This document shows, piece after piece, positions 1 to 6,891 of a DNA stretch of 11,264 bases. The DNA comes from an uncultured Christensenellaceae bacterium. Its GTDB lineage: Bacteria > Bacillota > Clostridia > Christensenellales > Pumilibacteraceae. The notes beneath the pieces were generated by a model. It had not been told where the DNA came from and did not search any database. It worked only from the letters and a program-made list of their open reading frames with translations. Position numbers and translations under genes: made by a program. The first letter of the stretch is position 1. Each line of letters begins with the position of its first letter. The stretch covers positions 1 through 11,264 of the forward strand of contig CAJUQF010000060.1 in the NCBI GenBank assembly GCA_910588315.1, read 5' to 3'.

Positions 1-1
1 C

Positions 2-871
2 GACTGCGTCGGAGCGGCGCTCGCTTTACGGCATATCTGTGAAAAACTCGGAAAAAATGCCGATGCGGTTTGCGACGCGGATAAGCCCGTTTCCTTTGCG
101 TTTTTGCCGGAGTACGAGAAATTTTGCGTGCCGAGATATAAAACATACGACCTTTTTATAGCGGTCGATTGTGCTAACGACAAACGTCTCGGCGTATATC
201 GCGATATGCTTGTTACTGCAAAAAACAGTATCAATATCGATCATCACGCTACCAATAATCTTTACGGTAAGATCAATCATGTAGACGGCGACATGTGCAG
301 TACCTGCGCTTTGCTTTTCGAAATTTTCGAAAATACCGGTCTTATAGATTCCGTTGCGGCGAATATGCTGTATACGGGGTTGTCGACTGATACCGGGCAT
401 TTCATGCATTCGAATACGACGCCCGAAGTTTTCGAGACCGCCGCCAAGATCAGTCGCTTGGGCGTGAATATAGGCAAGACCAATCACGATATATATTGCA
501 ATAAAAGTATCAACAAGATCAAACTGACAGCGCGTGCGCTCGGAGCAATAAGCATTCATAACGGCGGTACTGTCGCCATAATGGTTATCACGCAAAGCGA
601 TCTGGACGAATGCGGCTGTACATCGGAGGATACCGAAGGGCTTATCGATTATGCGTCGAGCATAAGCGGAGTCAAGATCTCGATATCCATGTGCGAGCAG
701 CCCGGCAGTGTGTATCGTGTGTCATTCAGGTCCGTTTCTGCGGACGTTGCGGCATGTGCGGCGAGCTTCGGCGGCGGCGGACATAAACTTGCCGCGGGTT
801 GTATCATTACAGGTAACCGCTACGACATAATGGAAAAATTGATAGCTACGGCTACTACGGCGCTTAAATAA
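2..871 (+). CDS. nrnA: DHH/DHHA1 phosphoesterase NrnA (nanoRNase / pAp phosphatase), 5' partial
   Basis: Probable NrnA, a cytoplasmic enzyme that degrades short oligoribonucleotides (2-5 nt) and dephosphorylates 3'-phosphoadenosine 5'-phosphate. The frame is open from base 2 with no start codon, and it begins inside the first DHH motif (the DCVGAALAL residues that normally follow D-x-D-G), so only about 20 N-terminal residues should be missing. Further metal-site motifs follow: AVDCAN at about 160-177, the diagnostic DHH triplet at 239-247 (IDHHATN), and STDTGHF at about 386-406. The C-terminal DHHA1 substrate motif GGGGHKLAAG lies near 769-798. A TTG at 104 is an internal leucine codon, not a start. 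The gene ends two bases before truB, the usual nrnA-truB-ribF order in Firmicutes. Family assignment is strong. The exact substrate range is inferred from the family and context. Confidence 0.9.
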   Translation, partial: DCVGAALALRHICEKLGKNADAVCDADKPVSFAFLPEYEKFCVPRYKTYDLFIAVDCANDKRLGVYRDMLVTAKNSINIDHHATNNLYGKINHVDGDMCSTCALLFEIFENTGLIDSVAANMLYTGLSTDTGHFMHSNTTPEVFETAAKISRLGVNIGKTNHDIYCNKSINKIKLTARALGAISIHNGGTVAIMVITQSDLDECGCTSEDTEGLIDYASSISGVKISISMCEQPGSVYRVSFRSVSADVAACAASFGGGGHKLAAGCIITGNRYDIMEKLIATATTALK

Positions 872-873
872 TC

Positions 874-1719
874 GTGAACGGACTATTGAATCTTTACAAA
901 CCGAGCGGCATGTCGTCGGCTCGGGCGGTATCTAAGATCAAGCGTATACTCGGCGAGAAAACTGTCGGGCATATGGGTACTCTCGATCCGATGGCGGAAG
1001 GCGTTTTGATCGTAGGAGTCGGCAAGGCGACGCGGTTATTCGATCGGCTTTGCGGCAAGAAAAAAACTTACATAGCCAAATTTACTTTCGGGTACGAAAC
1101 CGATACGCTCGATGCGTTCGGCGAGATAGCGGAACGCACGAAAGACATTCCGAGCGTCGATGCGGTGATCGGAGCGATGCGTTCGCTTATAGGCGAATCG
1201 GAGCAAATGCCGCCGATATACAGCGCCAAGCACGTACAAGGTAAGCGTGCTTACGCGTTGGCGCGTAGCGGCGAAAGTCCGGAGCTTAAGCCGTCACGCA
1301 TAACGATATACGACGCACAGCTTGTTTGTCAGCCTAAGATCGATGAAACCGTTTTTAAGATAACGTGTTCCGCAGGTACGTATATTCGTTCTATCTGTCG
1401 CGACGTTGCGCGCATGTGCGGCTCGCTTGCGACGTTGACGTACTTGCAGCGTTCGGCGTCCGGAAACTTCGATGTTGCTGACAGTATATCGTTCGAAGAA
1501 CTGGAATCTAAGAAAGAACACGCGCTCGTGTCCGCGGAAACCGTACTTGATTTGCCGCGTTACGATGTGCCGTCGGAGTTGTTCGACGATCTCGATCACG
1601 GCAGAAAGATCGCATGCTCGCTCGAGCATGATTCGCTGATTTACGGCAACGGGATATTCTTCGGCGTCGGCAAAGCGGAAAACGGTGTTTTGAAAATAAA
1701 AACATATCTCAGGGATTAA
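874..1719 (+). CDS. truB: tRNA pseudouridine(55) synthase TruB
   Basis: Converts U55 to pseudouridine in the T-loop of tRNAs in the cytoplasm. The 281-residue protein opens with the TruB signature GLLNLYKPSGMSS, followed by GHMGTLDPMAEGVL. The catalytic aspartate is D38 (codon 985-987), the same residue number as in the classic family members. The substrate-contact segments MPPIYSAKHVQGKRAY and GTYIRSICRDVA follow in normal order, and the protein ends in a short C-terminal domain. The start is GTG at 874, two bases after the nrnA stop, giving the expected N-terminus. I see no Shine-Dalgarno sequence, so translation probably depends on coupling to nrnA. The length is slightly below the typical 290-310 residues but nothing essential is missing. 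Confidence 0.96.
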   Translation: MNGLLNLYKPSGMSSARAVSKIKRILGEKTVGHMGTLDPMAEGVLIVGVGKATRLFDRLCGKKKTYIAKFTFGYETDTLDAFGEIAERTKDIPSVDAVIGAMRSLIGESEQMPPIYSAKHVQGKRAYALARSGESPELKPSRITIYDAQLVCQPKIDETVFKITCSAGTYIRSICRDVARMCGSLATLTYLQRSASGNFDVADSISFEELESKKEHALVSAETVLDLPRYDVPSELFDDLDHGRKIACSLEHDSLIYGNGIFFGVGKAENGVLKIKTYLRD

Positions 1720-1735
1720 GGAACCGATACGGAAA

Positions 1736-2617
1736 ATGAAAGAATTGACTACTGAAAATGTATGCCTTGCGCTCGGTTATTTCGACAGTTTGCATCTCGG
1801 TCACAGACATTTGATAGAGCAGACTCGAGCGCTTGCGAACAAATACGGCTGTGAGACAGCAGTCGCTACGTTTACGAATAACGCTTATAAGCAGTTCAAT
1901 ACGCTCGATAAGCAAGTTTACACTTATGACGAGCGCAGCGAAATGTTATCCGATCTATGCGAATATGTACTGCCGATGCGGTTTGATTCGCGTTTGAAAA
2001 ACAGATCGGCGCGAGAGTTTTTGGATACATTGATCGCGCACCACAATATCAAGGCTTTTGTATGCGGATACGATTACCTGTTCGGAGCGGGTGCAAAAGG
2101 CGACGCCGAGTTGCTGTCGGCTTATGCCGCCGAACACGGCATAGAGTGTTTGGTTGTCCCGAAATACGAATATAACGGCGATCGCGTATCCACGACGGAA
2201 GTCAAAGCCATGCTCGGTAAAGGTGATATCGAAAAGGCGAATGTTTTTCTCGGTGCGCCGTTTTTTATTACAGGACGAGTCGTACGCGGCAGGGGCGCCG
2301 GCAGAATGTTCGATATCCCGACTGCGAATATAAAATTAAGCTCGAGCAAAATGCTGCCCGCGACCGGTGTCTACGGCACCACGTGTATTATCGACGGCAA
2401 AACATACTATTGCGCCACCAACATCGGCGCACGTCCGACTTTCGATCTTACAAAAACCGTTGTGGAAACAATGATAGCGGACTTTAACGATAATATTTAC
2501 GATCGCGATATAAAAATCAGTTTTCATAAATTTTTGCGTCCTACCGTAAAATTCGACACTCCTGCCGAACTTTCGAAACAGGTACATAAAGATTTGGAGT
2601 GGCATAAACATGATTAA
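1736..2617 (+). CDS. ribF: bifunctional riboflavin kinase / FAD synthetase RibF
   Basis: Makes FMN from riboflavin and then FAD from FMN. The N-terminal adenylyltransferase half carries ALGYFDSLHLGH (residues 12-23), the HxGH nucleotide-binding motif. It also has GYDYLFGAGAKGD (111-123) and VSTTEVKAML (151-160, matching the family VSST-I-R motif). The C-terminal kinase half carries GRVVRGRGAGRMFDIPTANI (180-199), with the PTAN Mg-ATP motif at 195-198. GVYG follows at 211-214 and the probable catalytic base is E244 in VVETMIADF. Two positions differ from the common pattern: S18 in FDS replaces the usual FDG, and the residues before PTAN read FDI rather than GFP or GYP. The 293-residue length is normal. 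The ribosome site is weak (AAGGA at 1718-1722). The gene follows truB after 16 bases and overlaps the next gene by 8. Confidence 0.95.
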   Translation: MKELTTENVCLALGYFDSLHLGHRHLIEQTRALANKYGCETAVATFTNNAYKQFNTLDKQVYTYDERSEMLSDLCEYVLPMRFDSRLKNRSAREFLDTLIAHHNIKAFVCGYDYLFGAGAKGDAELLSAYAAEHGIECLVVPKYEYNGDRVSTTEVKAMLGKGDIEKANVFLGAPFFITGRVVRGRGAGRMFDIPTANIKLSSSKMLPATGVYGTTCIIDGKTYYCATNIGARPTFDLTKTVVETMIADFNDNIYDRDIKISFHKFLRPTVKFDTPAELSKQVHKDLEWHKHD

Positions 2618-3452
2618 GATAGGACCGTCTGGAAACAGCGACGCTTTTTATGCGTCCGGCAGAAAGCATACTTACGAAGAGGGCGCTTATCTCGATATTT
2701 TGGGTCTCGATTGTTTCGAGTATTCATTCGGTCGCGGCGTTTCCATGTCGGACGAGACCGCCGCTAAGATAAAAAACGAGTTTATCAAGTACGGTAAAGA
2801 AATCAGCGTTCATGCGCCGTATTATACCAATTTCGCAAATCCCGATCCCGAGATGATACAAAAATCCATCGGATATATATTGCAATCTCTCGAAGCATGT
2901 AACAAGATGGGCGGCGAGCGCGTTGTGTTTCATCCCGCGGCATGCGGTAAGGCTGCGCGCGTCGATGCCGTTAACGCGACAAAACGCAATCTCGAGTTGC
3001 TTGCGGAACGTTGCAAAGATATAACGTTTCCGTTTAAACTTTGCGCCGAGACGATGGGTAAGCTCAATCAGATAGGGACTGTGGAAGAAGTAGTTGATTT
3101 TTGTTTGATAGACGACATGTATTATCCGTGTTTCGACTTTGGACATATAAATTCATATATGCGCGGCGGGCTTAAAACAAAAGATGATTACCGGCGTATA
3201 CTCGATTACACGATAGACAAACTCGGATTTGAAAAAGCATCGCAAATGCACGTGCATTTTTCCAAGATAATGTACGGCGATAAAGGCGAGATCAAACACC
3301 TTACTTTTGCGGACGACAAGTACGGACCGGAATATGCACCGCTCGGCGAACTGTTCGAGGAATATAAAATGTCGCCGTATATAGTTTGCGAATCCGACGG
3401 CACAATGTCGGATGACGCGCTTATTATGAAAAAATTTCACGAAAACACTTAA
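2610..3452 (+). CDS. endonuclease IV-like (AP endonuclease family 2) TIM-barrel protein
   Basis: A 280-residue xylose isomerase-like TIM barrel related to endonuclease IV (Nfo). Candidate metal ligands run in Nfo order: H68 (SVHAPY), H108 (VFHPA), E147 (CAETMGK), D176 and H179 (CFDFGH), H214 (MHVHFSK) and E261 (VCESDG). Where true Nfo proteins have the D-x-H pair of the trinuclear zinc site, this protein reads GPEYAPLGE (239-247), so that His is absent and Asp is replaced by Glu at best. Such proteins are often annotated as deoxyribonuclease IV, but AP-site cleavage is not secured here and a sugar-phosphate or other metal-dependent reaction is possible. The ATG at 2610 lies inside ribF, with GGAG at 2596-2599, suggesting translational coupling. 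It is the last gene of this operon, and its stop codon is shared with the next promoter. Confidence 0.8.
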   Translation: MIKIGPSGNSDAFYASGRKHTYEEGAYLDILGLDCFEYSFGRGVSMSDETAAKIKNEFIKYGKEISVHAPYYTNFANPDPEMIQKSIGYILQSLEACNKMGGERVVFHPAACGKAARVDAVNATKRNLELLAERCKDITFPFKLCAETMGKLNQIGTVEEVVDFCLIDDMYYPCFDFGHINSYMRGGLKTKDDYRRILDYTIDKLGFEKASQMHVHFSKIMYGDKGEIKHLTFADDKYGPEYAPLGELFEEYKMSPYIVCESDGTMSDDALIMKKFHENT

Positions 3453-3477
3453 CAAATTCATCTTTTTATGTTATAAT
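3449..3477 (+). promoter_or_regulatory. sigma-A promoter of the M24 peptidase gene
   Basis: TTAACA at 3449-3454 (5 of 6 to TTGACA), a 17-base spacer, then a perfect TATAAT at 3472-3477. Transcription should begin near 3484, leaving a leader of about 40 bases. The -35 box includes the TAA stop of the upstream gene (3450-3452). I see no terminator between the two genes, so read-through from the ribF operon is also possible. Confidence 0.8.
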
Positions 3478-3511
3478 AGCCGTGTGGCTTAAGTTTTGAG
3501 TCATAGTATAC

Positions 3512-3515
3512 GGAG
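3512..3515 (+). promoter_or_regulatory. ribosome binding site that fixes the M24 peptidase start
   Basis: GGAG lies 7 bases before ATG 3523. The frame is open back to a TTG at 3496, but that codon has no ribosome site and this GGAG would sit inside the reading frame, so 3523 is the better start. Confidence 0.75.
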
Positions 3516-3522
3516 AAATGTT

Positions 3523-4575
3523 ATGATAACATCCGATTTATTCGATAATAATCCCAATATCGATGCTTTCGTCGTTACCGACGAGTCCAACCGTTTTTAC
3601 TTCACGCGTATGGAGACTTCGTTCGGCGCCGTTATCGTGTCGCGCGAAAAAAATGTGTTCATTACGGATTTTCGTTATGAATCGGAAGCTCGTGAAAAAG
3701 TAAAAGATTTCGATATAGTGATAACGGGGTATTCCGGATTTTACGCAAAGATAGCGGAAGTTTTATCGTCGCTTTCTGTCAAAACCGTCGGATACGGCGA
3801 AAAAATGTATATCGACGAATTTAACGCGTTTAAATCGGCGTTAACCGGTTTTAAACTCAAACCGGCTGAATCCGCTATAGCCGCCAAGCGTGCCGTAAAA
3901 ACCGAAGAAGAAATTTCGTTTATTGTCACGGCTCAGCAGATAGCGGAAGGCGCATTGAAACGCGCTATATCGCATGCCAAGCCCGGTATGACGGAACGCG
4001 AACTCATGGCGGAAATAAATTATGCAATGGTTATAGGCGGCGCCGAAAAGTATTCGTTCGAAACGATCGTTGCGTTCGGAGCCAACACCGCACAGCCGCA
4101 TCATCATCCGTCCGACAAAAAGCTTGAGAAAAACGAACTTATATTAGTGGATATGGGCGCAAAATATTGCGGTTATTGTTCTGATATGACGAGAACGTTC
4201 TGTATCGGAAATCCCGGTCAACAGCTCACGGACGTATATAATATCGTCAAATCCGCACAAGAATATGCGATAAAGAATATCAAGGCGGGCATGACCTGTC
4301 ACGATGCGGATGCGCTTGCGCGCGAATATATCAAGTCCAACGGTTACGGTGAGAATTTCGGGCATTCGTTCGGTCACGGCGTAGGTATCGATATTCACGA
4401 AGATCCGCGTTTGGGAACGGGATCGGAAACCGTATTGCAAAAAGGCATGGTCGTTACGGCAGAGCCGGGGATATACATATCGGGACTCGGCGGCGTACGC
4501 ATAGAGGATATGCTCGTTATCGGCGACGACGGCGTAACTGATATCACGAGTTACGATAAGAAATTGAACATATAA
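3523..4575 (+). CDS. M24-family Xaa-Pro aminopeptidase (YqhT/PepP type)
   Basis: Metallopeptidase expected to remove an N-terminal residue before proline, or to split Xaa-Pro dipeptides, in the cytoplasm. The 350-residue protein has the two-domain layout of the family: an N-terminal creatinase-like domain (about 1-120) and a C-terminal pita-bread domain. All five dinuclear metal ligands are visible: D210 (ILVDMG), D221 (CSDMTR), H285 (FGHGVG), E314 (TAEPG) and E328 (VRIEDM). A substrate-binding histidine cluster, PHHHPS, lies at 192-197. It has its own sigma-A promoter and a strong ribosome site. It sits directly upstream of efp, as yqhT does in Bacillus subtilis, which supports the YqhT-type assignment. 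Aminopeptidase versus prolidase activity cannot be decided from sequence alone. Confidence 0.92.
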   Translation: MITSDLFDNNPNIDAFVVTDESNRFYFTRMETSFGAVIVSREKNVFITDFRYESEAREKVKDFDIVITGYSGFYAKIAEVLSSLSVKTVGYGEKMYIDEFNAFKSALTGFKLKPAESAIAAKRAVKTEEEISFIVTAQQIAEGALKRAISHAKPGMTERELMAEINYAMVIGGAEKYSFETIVAFGANTAQPHHHPSDKKLEKNELILVDMGAKYCGYCSDMTRTFCIGNPGQQLTDVYNIVKSAQEYAIKNIKAGMTCHDADALAREYIKSNGYGENFGHSFGHGVGIDIHEDPRLGTGSETVLQKGMVVTAEPGIYISGLGGVRIEDMLVIGDDGVTDITSYDKKLNI

Positions 4576-4577
4576 TT

Positions 4578-4606
4578 TTGACCGCATTTTATCTACGCGG
4601 TAAAAT
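4578..4606 (+). promoter_or_regulatory. sigma-A-type promoter of efp
   Basis: TTGACC at 4578-4583, a spacer of exactly 17 bases, then TAAAAT at 4601-4606, each 5 of 6 to consensus. Transcription would begin about 4613, 26 bases before the efp start. The spacer carries interrupted inverted repeats (ACCGC 4581-4585 with GCGGT 4597-4601; ATTTTA 4586-4591 with TAAAAT 4601-4606). No T-run follows, so it is not a terminator. Confidence 0.65.
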
Positions 4607-4638
4607 ATAACAAGTAATTTATTCCGAGGAGGATATTT

Positions 4639-5199
4639 ATGGTATCGGCAGGAGATTTCCGCAAAGGCACAACATTCGAGATGGACGGCAAAGTTTATAC
4701 CGTCGTCGAGTTTCAACATGTAAAACCGGGCAAAGGTTCGGCGTTTGTACGCACGAAAATCAAAAACGTTATCACCGGACAAGTTCTCGAAAATACATTC
4801 AACCCGTCGGACAAATACGAAGAAGCGCATATCGATAGGCGCGAGTATCAGTATTCGTACAATGACGGCGACTTGTATTATTTTATGGACAACGAGACGT
4901 TCGATATGCTCCCGTTGAATCATGATTTGTGCGAAGATGCTTTACGCTTCATAAAGGAAGAAATGAACGTTACGATTTCTTCTTATAAGGGTTCGCCGTT
5001 TGCGGTAGAGCCGCCCAACTTCGTCGAGCTTACCATCGCCGATACCGAAGGCGGTATTCAGGGCGATACGAGCAAGCCCGGAAATAAACCGGCAACACTC
5101 GAAACCGGTTATACTATCGGCGTACCGCTGTTTGTCAATATCGGCGATAAGATCCGTGTCGATACCCGTACGGGAACATATATGGAACGTGTAAAATAA
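4639..5199 (+). CDS. efp: elongation factor P
   Basis: EF-P binds between the P and E sites of the ribosome and promotes peptide bond formation at runs of prolines. The 186-residue length is standard for the three-barrel protein. The N-terminal KOW-like domain holds the functional loop KPGKGSAF with K32 at its tip, the position that carries a modification in B. subtilis (5-aminopentanol) and, at the equivalent residue, in E. coli (beta-lysyl). The middle OB domain has YQYSYNDGDLYYFMD, and the C-terminal domain ends with the conserved GDKIRVDTRTGTYMERVK. The start is firm: AGGAGG at 4627-4632 lies 6 bases before the ATG. The gene has its own promoter and terminator, so it is probably monocistronic. 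No modifying enzyme is encoded in the window. Confidence 0.97.
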   Translation: MVSAGDFRKGTTFEMDGKVYTVVEFQHVKPGKGSAFVRTKIKNVITGQVLENTFNPSDKYEEAHIDRREYQYSYNDGDLYYFMDNETFDMLPLNHDLCEDALRFIKEEMNVTISSYKGSPFAVEPPNFVELTIADTEGGIQGDTSKPGNKPATLETGYTIGVPLFVNIGDKIRVDTRTGTYMERVK

Positions 5200-5231
5200 T
5201 TTGCAAGCTTAGTCTAATATGCGGTATTATG

Positions 5232-5262
5232 ACCTCGAAGAAAGTAACTTCGGGGTTTTTTT
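5232..5262 (+). terminator. intrinsic terminator after efp
   Basis: ACCTCGAAG (5232-5240) pairs with CTTCGGGGT (5248-5256), including one G-U pair, around a 7-base loop. A run of seven T (5256-5262) follows. It ends the efp transcript and separates it from spoIIIA. Because the spoIIIAA frame is open through this hairpin, an annotated start at 5229 would be wrong. Confidence 0.9.
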
Positions 5263-5285
5263 GTGCCGAAAAAAAAGTGCGGGTA

Positions 5286-5314
5286 ACATATCGGACGCGA
5301 ATGCGCCATAAACA
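5286..5314 (+). promoter_or_regulatory. candidate sigma-E promoter of the spoIIIA operon
   Basis: ACATATC (5286-5292), a 14-base spacer, then CATAAACA (5307-5314). Against the B. subtilis sigma-E pattern (KMATATT, 14-15 bases, CATACAMT) I count 5 of 7 and 6 of 8. spoIIIA is a sigma-E operon in B. subtilis and an efp terminator stands just upstream, so a promoter is expected here. The -10 ends 7 bases before ATG 5322, which would put the transcript start on or next to the start codon. Confidence 0.45.
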
Positions 5315-5321
5315 TAACGGT

Positions 5322-6209
5322 ATGGAAGAACTGTTCAGATTGATCCCGGATGAATATGCGACGGTGATAAAAATGCGGTTATTAGGCGATAAGATTTCGG
5401 AGCTAAGAATAAGAAATCTTGCGCCTGTGCGTATTTGCTACGGCGGCGTTTATTATTATCTGACTCCGAGCGGAATATCGAAATACCGTAGCGAAGCATT
5501 TGTCGCATCCGCGAATGCGGCGGAGAATATCGTAATGCGCGCGTGCGAACATTCGCTGTACGCCGTGACGGAAACTTTAAAAAAGGGTTATGTTACGGTA
5601 GCCGGCGGAATACGTGTCGGTGTATGCGGTTCCGGCGTAATGACGGGCAACGTACTTACCGCAGTAAAAGAGTTTTCTTCCGTAAATATCAGATTGCCGC
5701 ATGAGATTAAAGGCTGTTCATCGGCGCTTGCGTCTCGGCTGTCTGCGAAACTTAAAAATACACTTATTCTGGCGCCTCCGGGCTGCGGAAAAACAACGGT
5801 ATTGCGCGATCTTTGCAGGCAGCTTTCCGATCGGAATATCAACGTATTGCTTTGCGACGAACGCTATGAAATAGCCGCGTCGATGCACGGGATCCCGACG
5901 CTCGACGTCGGCGTTTGCACGGACGTTGTCAGCGGTATCGATAAAGCGAAAGTGATGGAGATCGGTATTGCTAACATGCGCCCGGACGTAATAATAGCGG
6001 ACGAGCTTATGAGCGGCGATCTGCGCAGCATAGAACATGCCGCTACATGCGGTATTGCAGTCGTCGCCACTGTTCATGCCAAAGACGAACACGATCTTAA
6101 AGGCAAGCGCGAGTTTGAAGGAGTCGTAGCGGACAAGCTGTTTCATTACTGCGCCGTGCTTTCGGGGGCGCCGGATTTCGGAATGAGAATAACGGAGTAC
6201 GGAACATGA
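5322..6209 (+). CDS. spoIIIAA: stage III sporulation protein AA (secretion-type ATPase)
   Basis: Cytoplasmic ATPase of the mother-cell SpoIIIA machine, related to type II/IV secretion ATPases and needed for sigma-G activity in the engulfed forespore. With start ATG 5322 the protein has 295 residues and begins MEELFRLIPDEY, which lines up with the short N-terminus of the B. subtilis protein. The Walker A motif PPGCGKTT is at about 152-159 and Walker B VIIADEL at 223-229, followed by a family-typical TVHAKD at about 250-255. The residues after the Walker B acid are LM where the family usually has IG. ATG 5301 is an alternative start, and the frame stays open to 5229 through the efp terminator. 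No Shine-Dalgarno sequence precedes any candidate. It is the first gene of the operon and overlaps spoIIIAB by 4 bases. Confidence 0.93.
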   Translation: MEELFRLIPDEYATVIKMRLLGDKISELRIRNLAPVRICYGGVYYYLTPSGISKYRSEAFVASANAAENIVMRACEHSLYAVTETLKKGYVTVAGGIRVGVCGSGVMTGNVLTAVKEFSSVNIRLPHEIKGCSSALASRLSAKLKNTLILAPPGCGKTTVLRDLCRQLSDRNINVLLCDERYEIAASMHGIPTLDVGVCTDVVSGIDKAKVMEIGIANMRPDVIIADELMSGDLRSIEHAATCGIAVVATVHAKDEHDLKGKREFEGVVADKLFHYCAVLSGAPDFGMRITEYGT

Positions 6210-6694
6210 CCGTCAAGATTCTTATCGTGTTTTTATGCGCGGCAGTCGGTACTGCCGGAGGGTATTTGATCATGCGCAGATATCGGCGAGATAAGTGTTA
6301 CTTTGACGGCGTAGTAAAAATGATAGGCGAGCTTAAACACAATATTTCTTATAAGCGCGATAAACTTAAAGGAATTCTCGAAAATTTTACTGTGTCGGGT
6401 AGTGTTCAACTGCAAAAAAATATAGACGAGTACGTCGAATTTATAAGCAGTAAATCGGAAAAACCGAGCATTACGAAGGGGTTTTTGTCCGAACAATGCT
6501 ACGCGGATGTCTGCGAGCTGTTCGCGTCGCTCGGCAATTCCGACGAGCGAACGCAGATCGAACGGCTTGACGCGTTTTCGGAAAAGTTCGGCAGGTATCA
6601 GACCGAGGCGGCACAGAAATATATGCGCTACGGAACTGCCGCCGTCAAACTCGGGTTTTTGTTGGGACTCGGGATCGGAGTGTTGACTTTGTGA
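6206..6694 (+). CDS. spoIIIAB: stage III sporulation protein AB
   Basis: Membrane component of the SpoIIIA complex, distantly similar to type II secretion GspF proteins, and expected to contact the SpoIIIAA ATPase. The 162-residue length is close to the B. subtilis protein (about 170). A membrane segment lies at about 4-23 (ILIVFLCAAVGTAGGYLIM). A mostly helical, charged soluble part follows, and a second hydrophobic segment closes the protein (KLGFLLGLGIGVLTL, about 148-162), as is characteristic of AB. The start ATG 6206 overlaps the spoIIIAA stop (ATGA) and has GGAG at 6194-6197. Assignment rests on topology, length and position in the operon more than on sequence motifs. Confidence 0.9.
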   Translation: MTVKILIVFLCAAVGTAGGYLIMRRYRRDKCYFDGVVKMIGELKHNISYKRDKLKGILENFTVSGSVQLQKNIDEYVEFISSKSEKPSITKGFLSEQCYADVCELFASLGNSDERTQIERLDAFSEKFGRYQTEAAQKYMRYGTAAVKLGFLLGLGIGVLTL

Positions 6695-6891
6695 TGGATA
6701 TCAGCATAATCTTCAAAATAGCCGCGGTCGGTCTTATTACGGCGATACTCAATCAAGTGCTTAAAAAGACCGATAAGGATGAGATCGCCATGCTCGTAAC
6801 ACTTGCCGGGCTTGTTATAGTATTGATAATGATAGTCAATATGATAGGTCAGCTTTTCGACACGTTGAAAGCCGTGTTCGGGATGTACTGA
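6694..6891 (+). CDS. spoIIIAC: stage III sporulation protein AC
   Basis: Small membrane protein of the SpoIIIA complex, 65 residues with two membrane helices (about 5-22 and 33-53) and a C-terminal amphipathic end, KAVFGMY. The pattern IIFKIAAVGLI..ILNQVLKK..EIAMLVTLAG closely follows the known SpoIIIAC layout. The spoIIIAB stop TGA (6692-6694) overlaps both possible starts: GTG 6691 (one residue longer) and ATG 6694. A GGAG at 6677-6680 serves either one. Confidence 0.92.
   Translation: MDISIIFKIAAVGLITAILNQVLKKTDKDEIAMLVTLAGLVIVLIMIVNMIGQLFDTLKAVFGMY

Noticed and set aside
3478..3489. Small inverted repeat AGCC-GTGT-GGCT in the M24 gene leader
   Set aside because: Four base pairs at the predicted transcript start is too little to call a regulatory structure.
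4581..4601. Hairpin ACCGC/GCGGT as a terminator between the M24 gene and efp
   Set aside because: The stem is only 5 pairs with an 11-base loop and no T run follows; it overlaps a good promoter instead.
4144..4923. Long open frame of 259 codons on the minus strand opposite the M24 gene and efp
   Set aside because: It runs antisense to two firmly identified genes, shows no recognisable domain or ribosome site, and is rich in Arg, Ile and Tyr as expected of a complement of GC-biased codons.
5229..5321. N-terminal extension of SpoIIIAA starting at ATG 5229
   Set aside because: The extension would encode the efp terminator hairpin and its T run, has no ribosome site, and exceeds the family N-terminus by about 31 residues.
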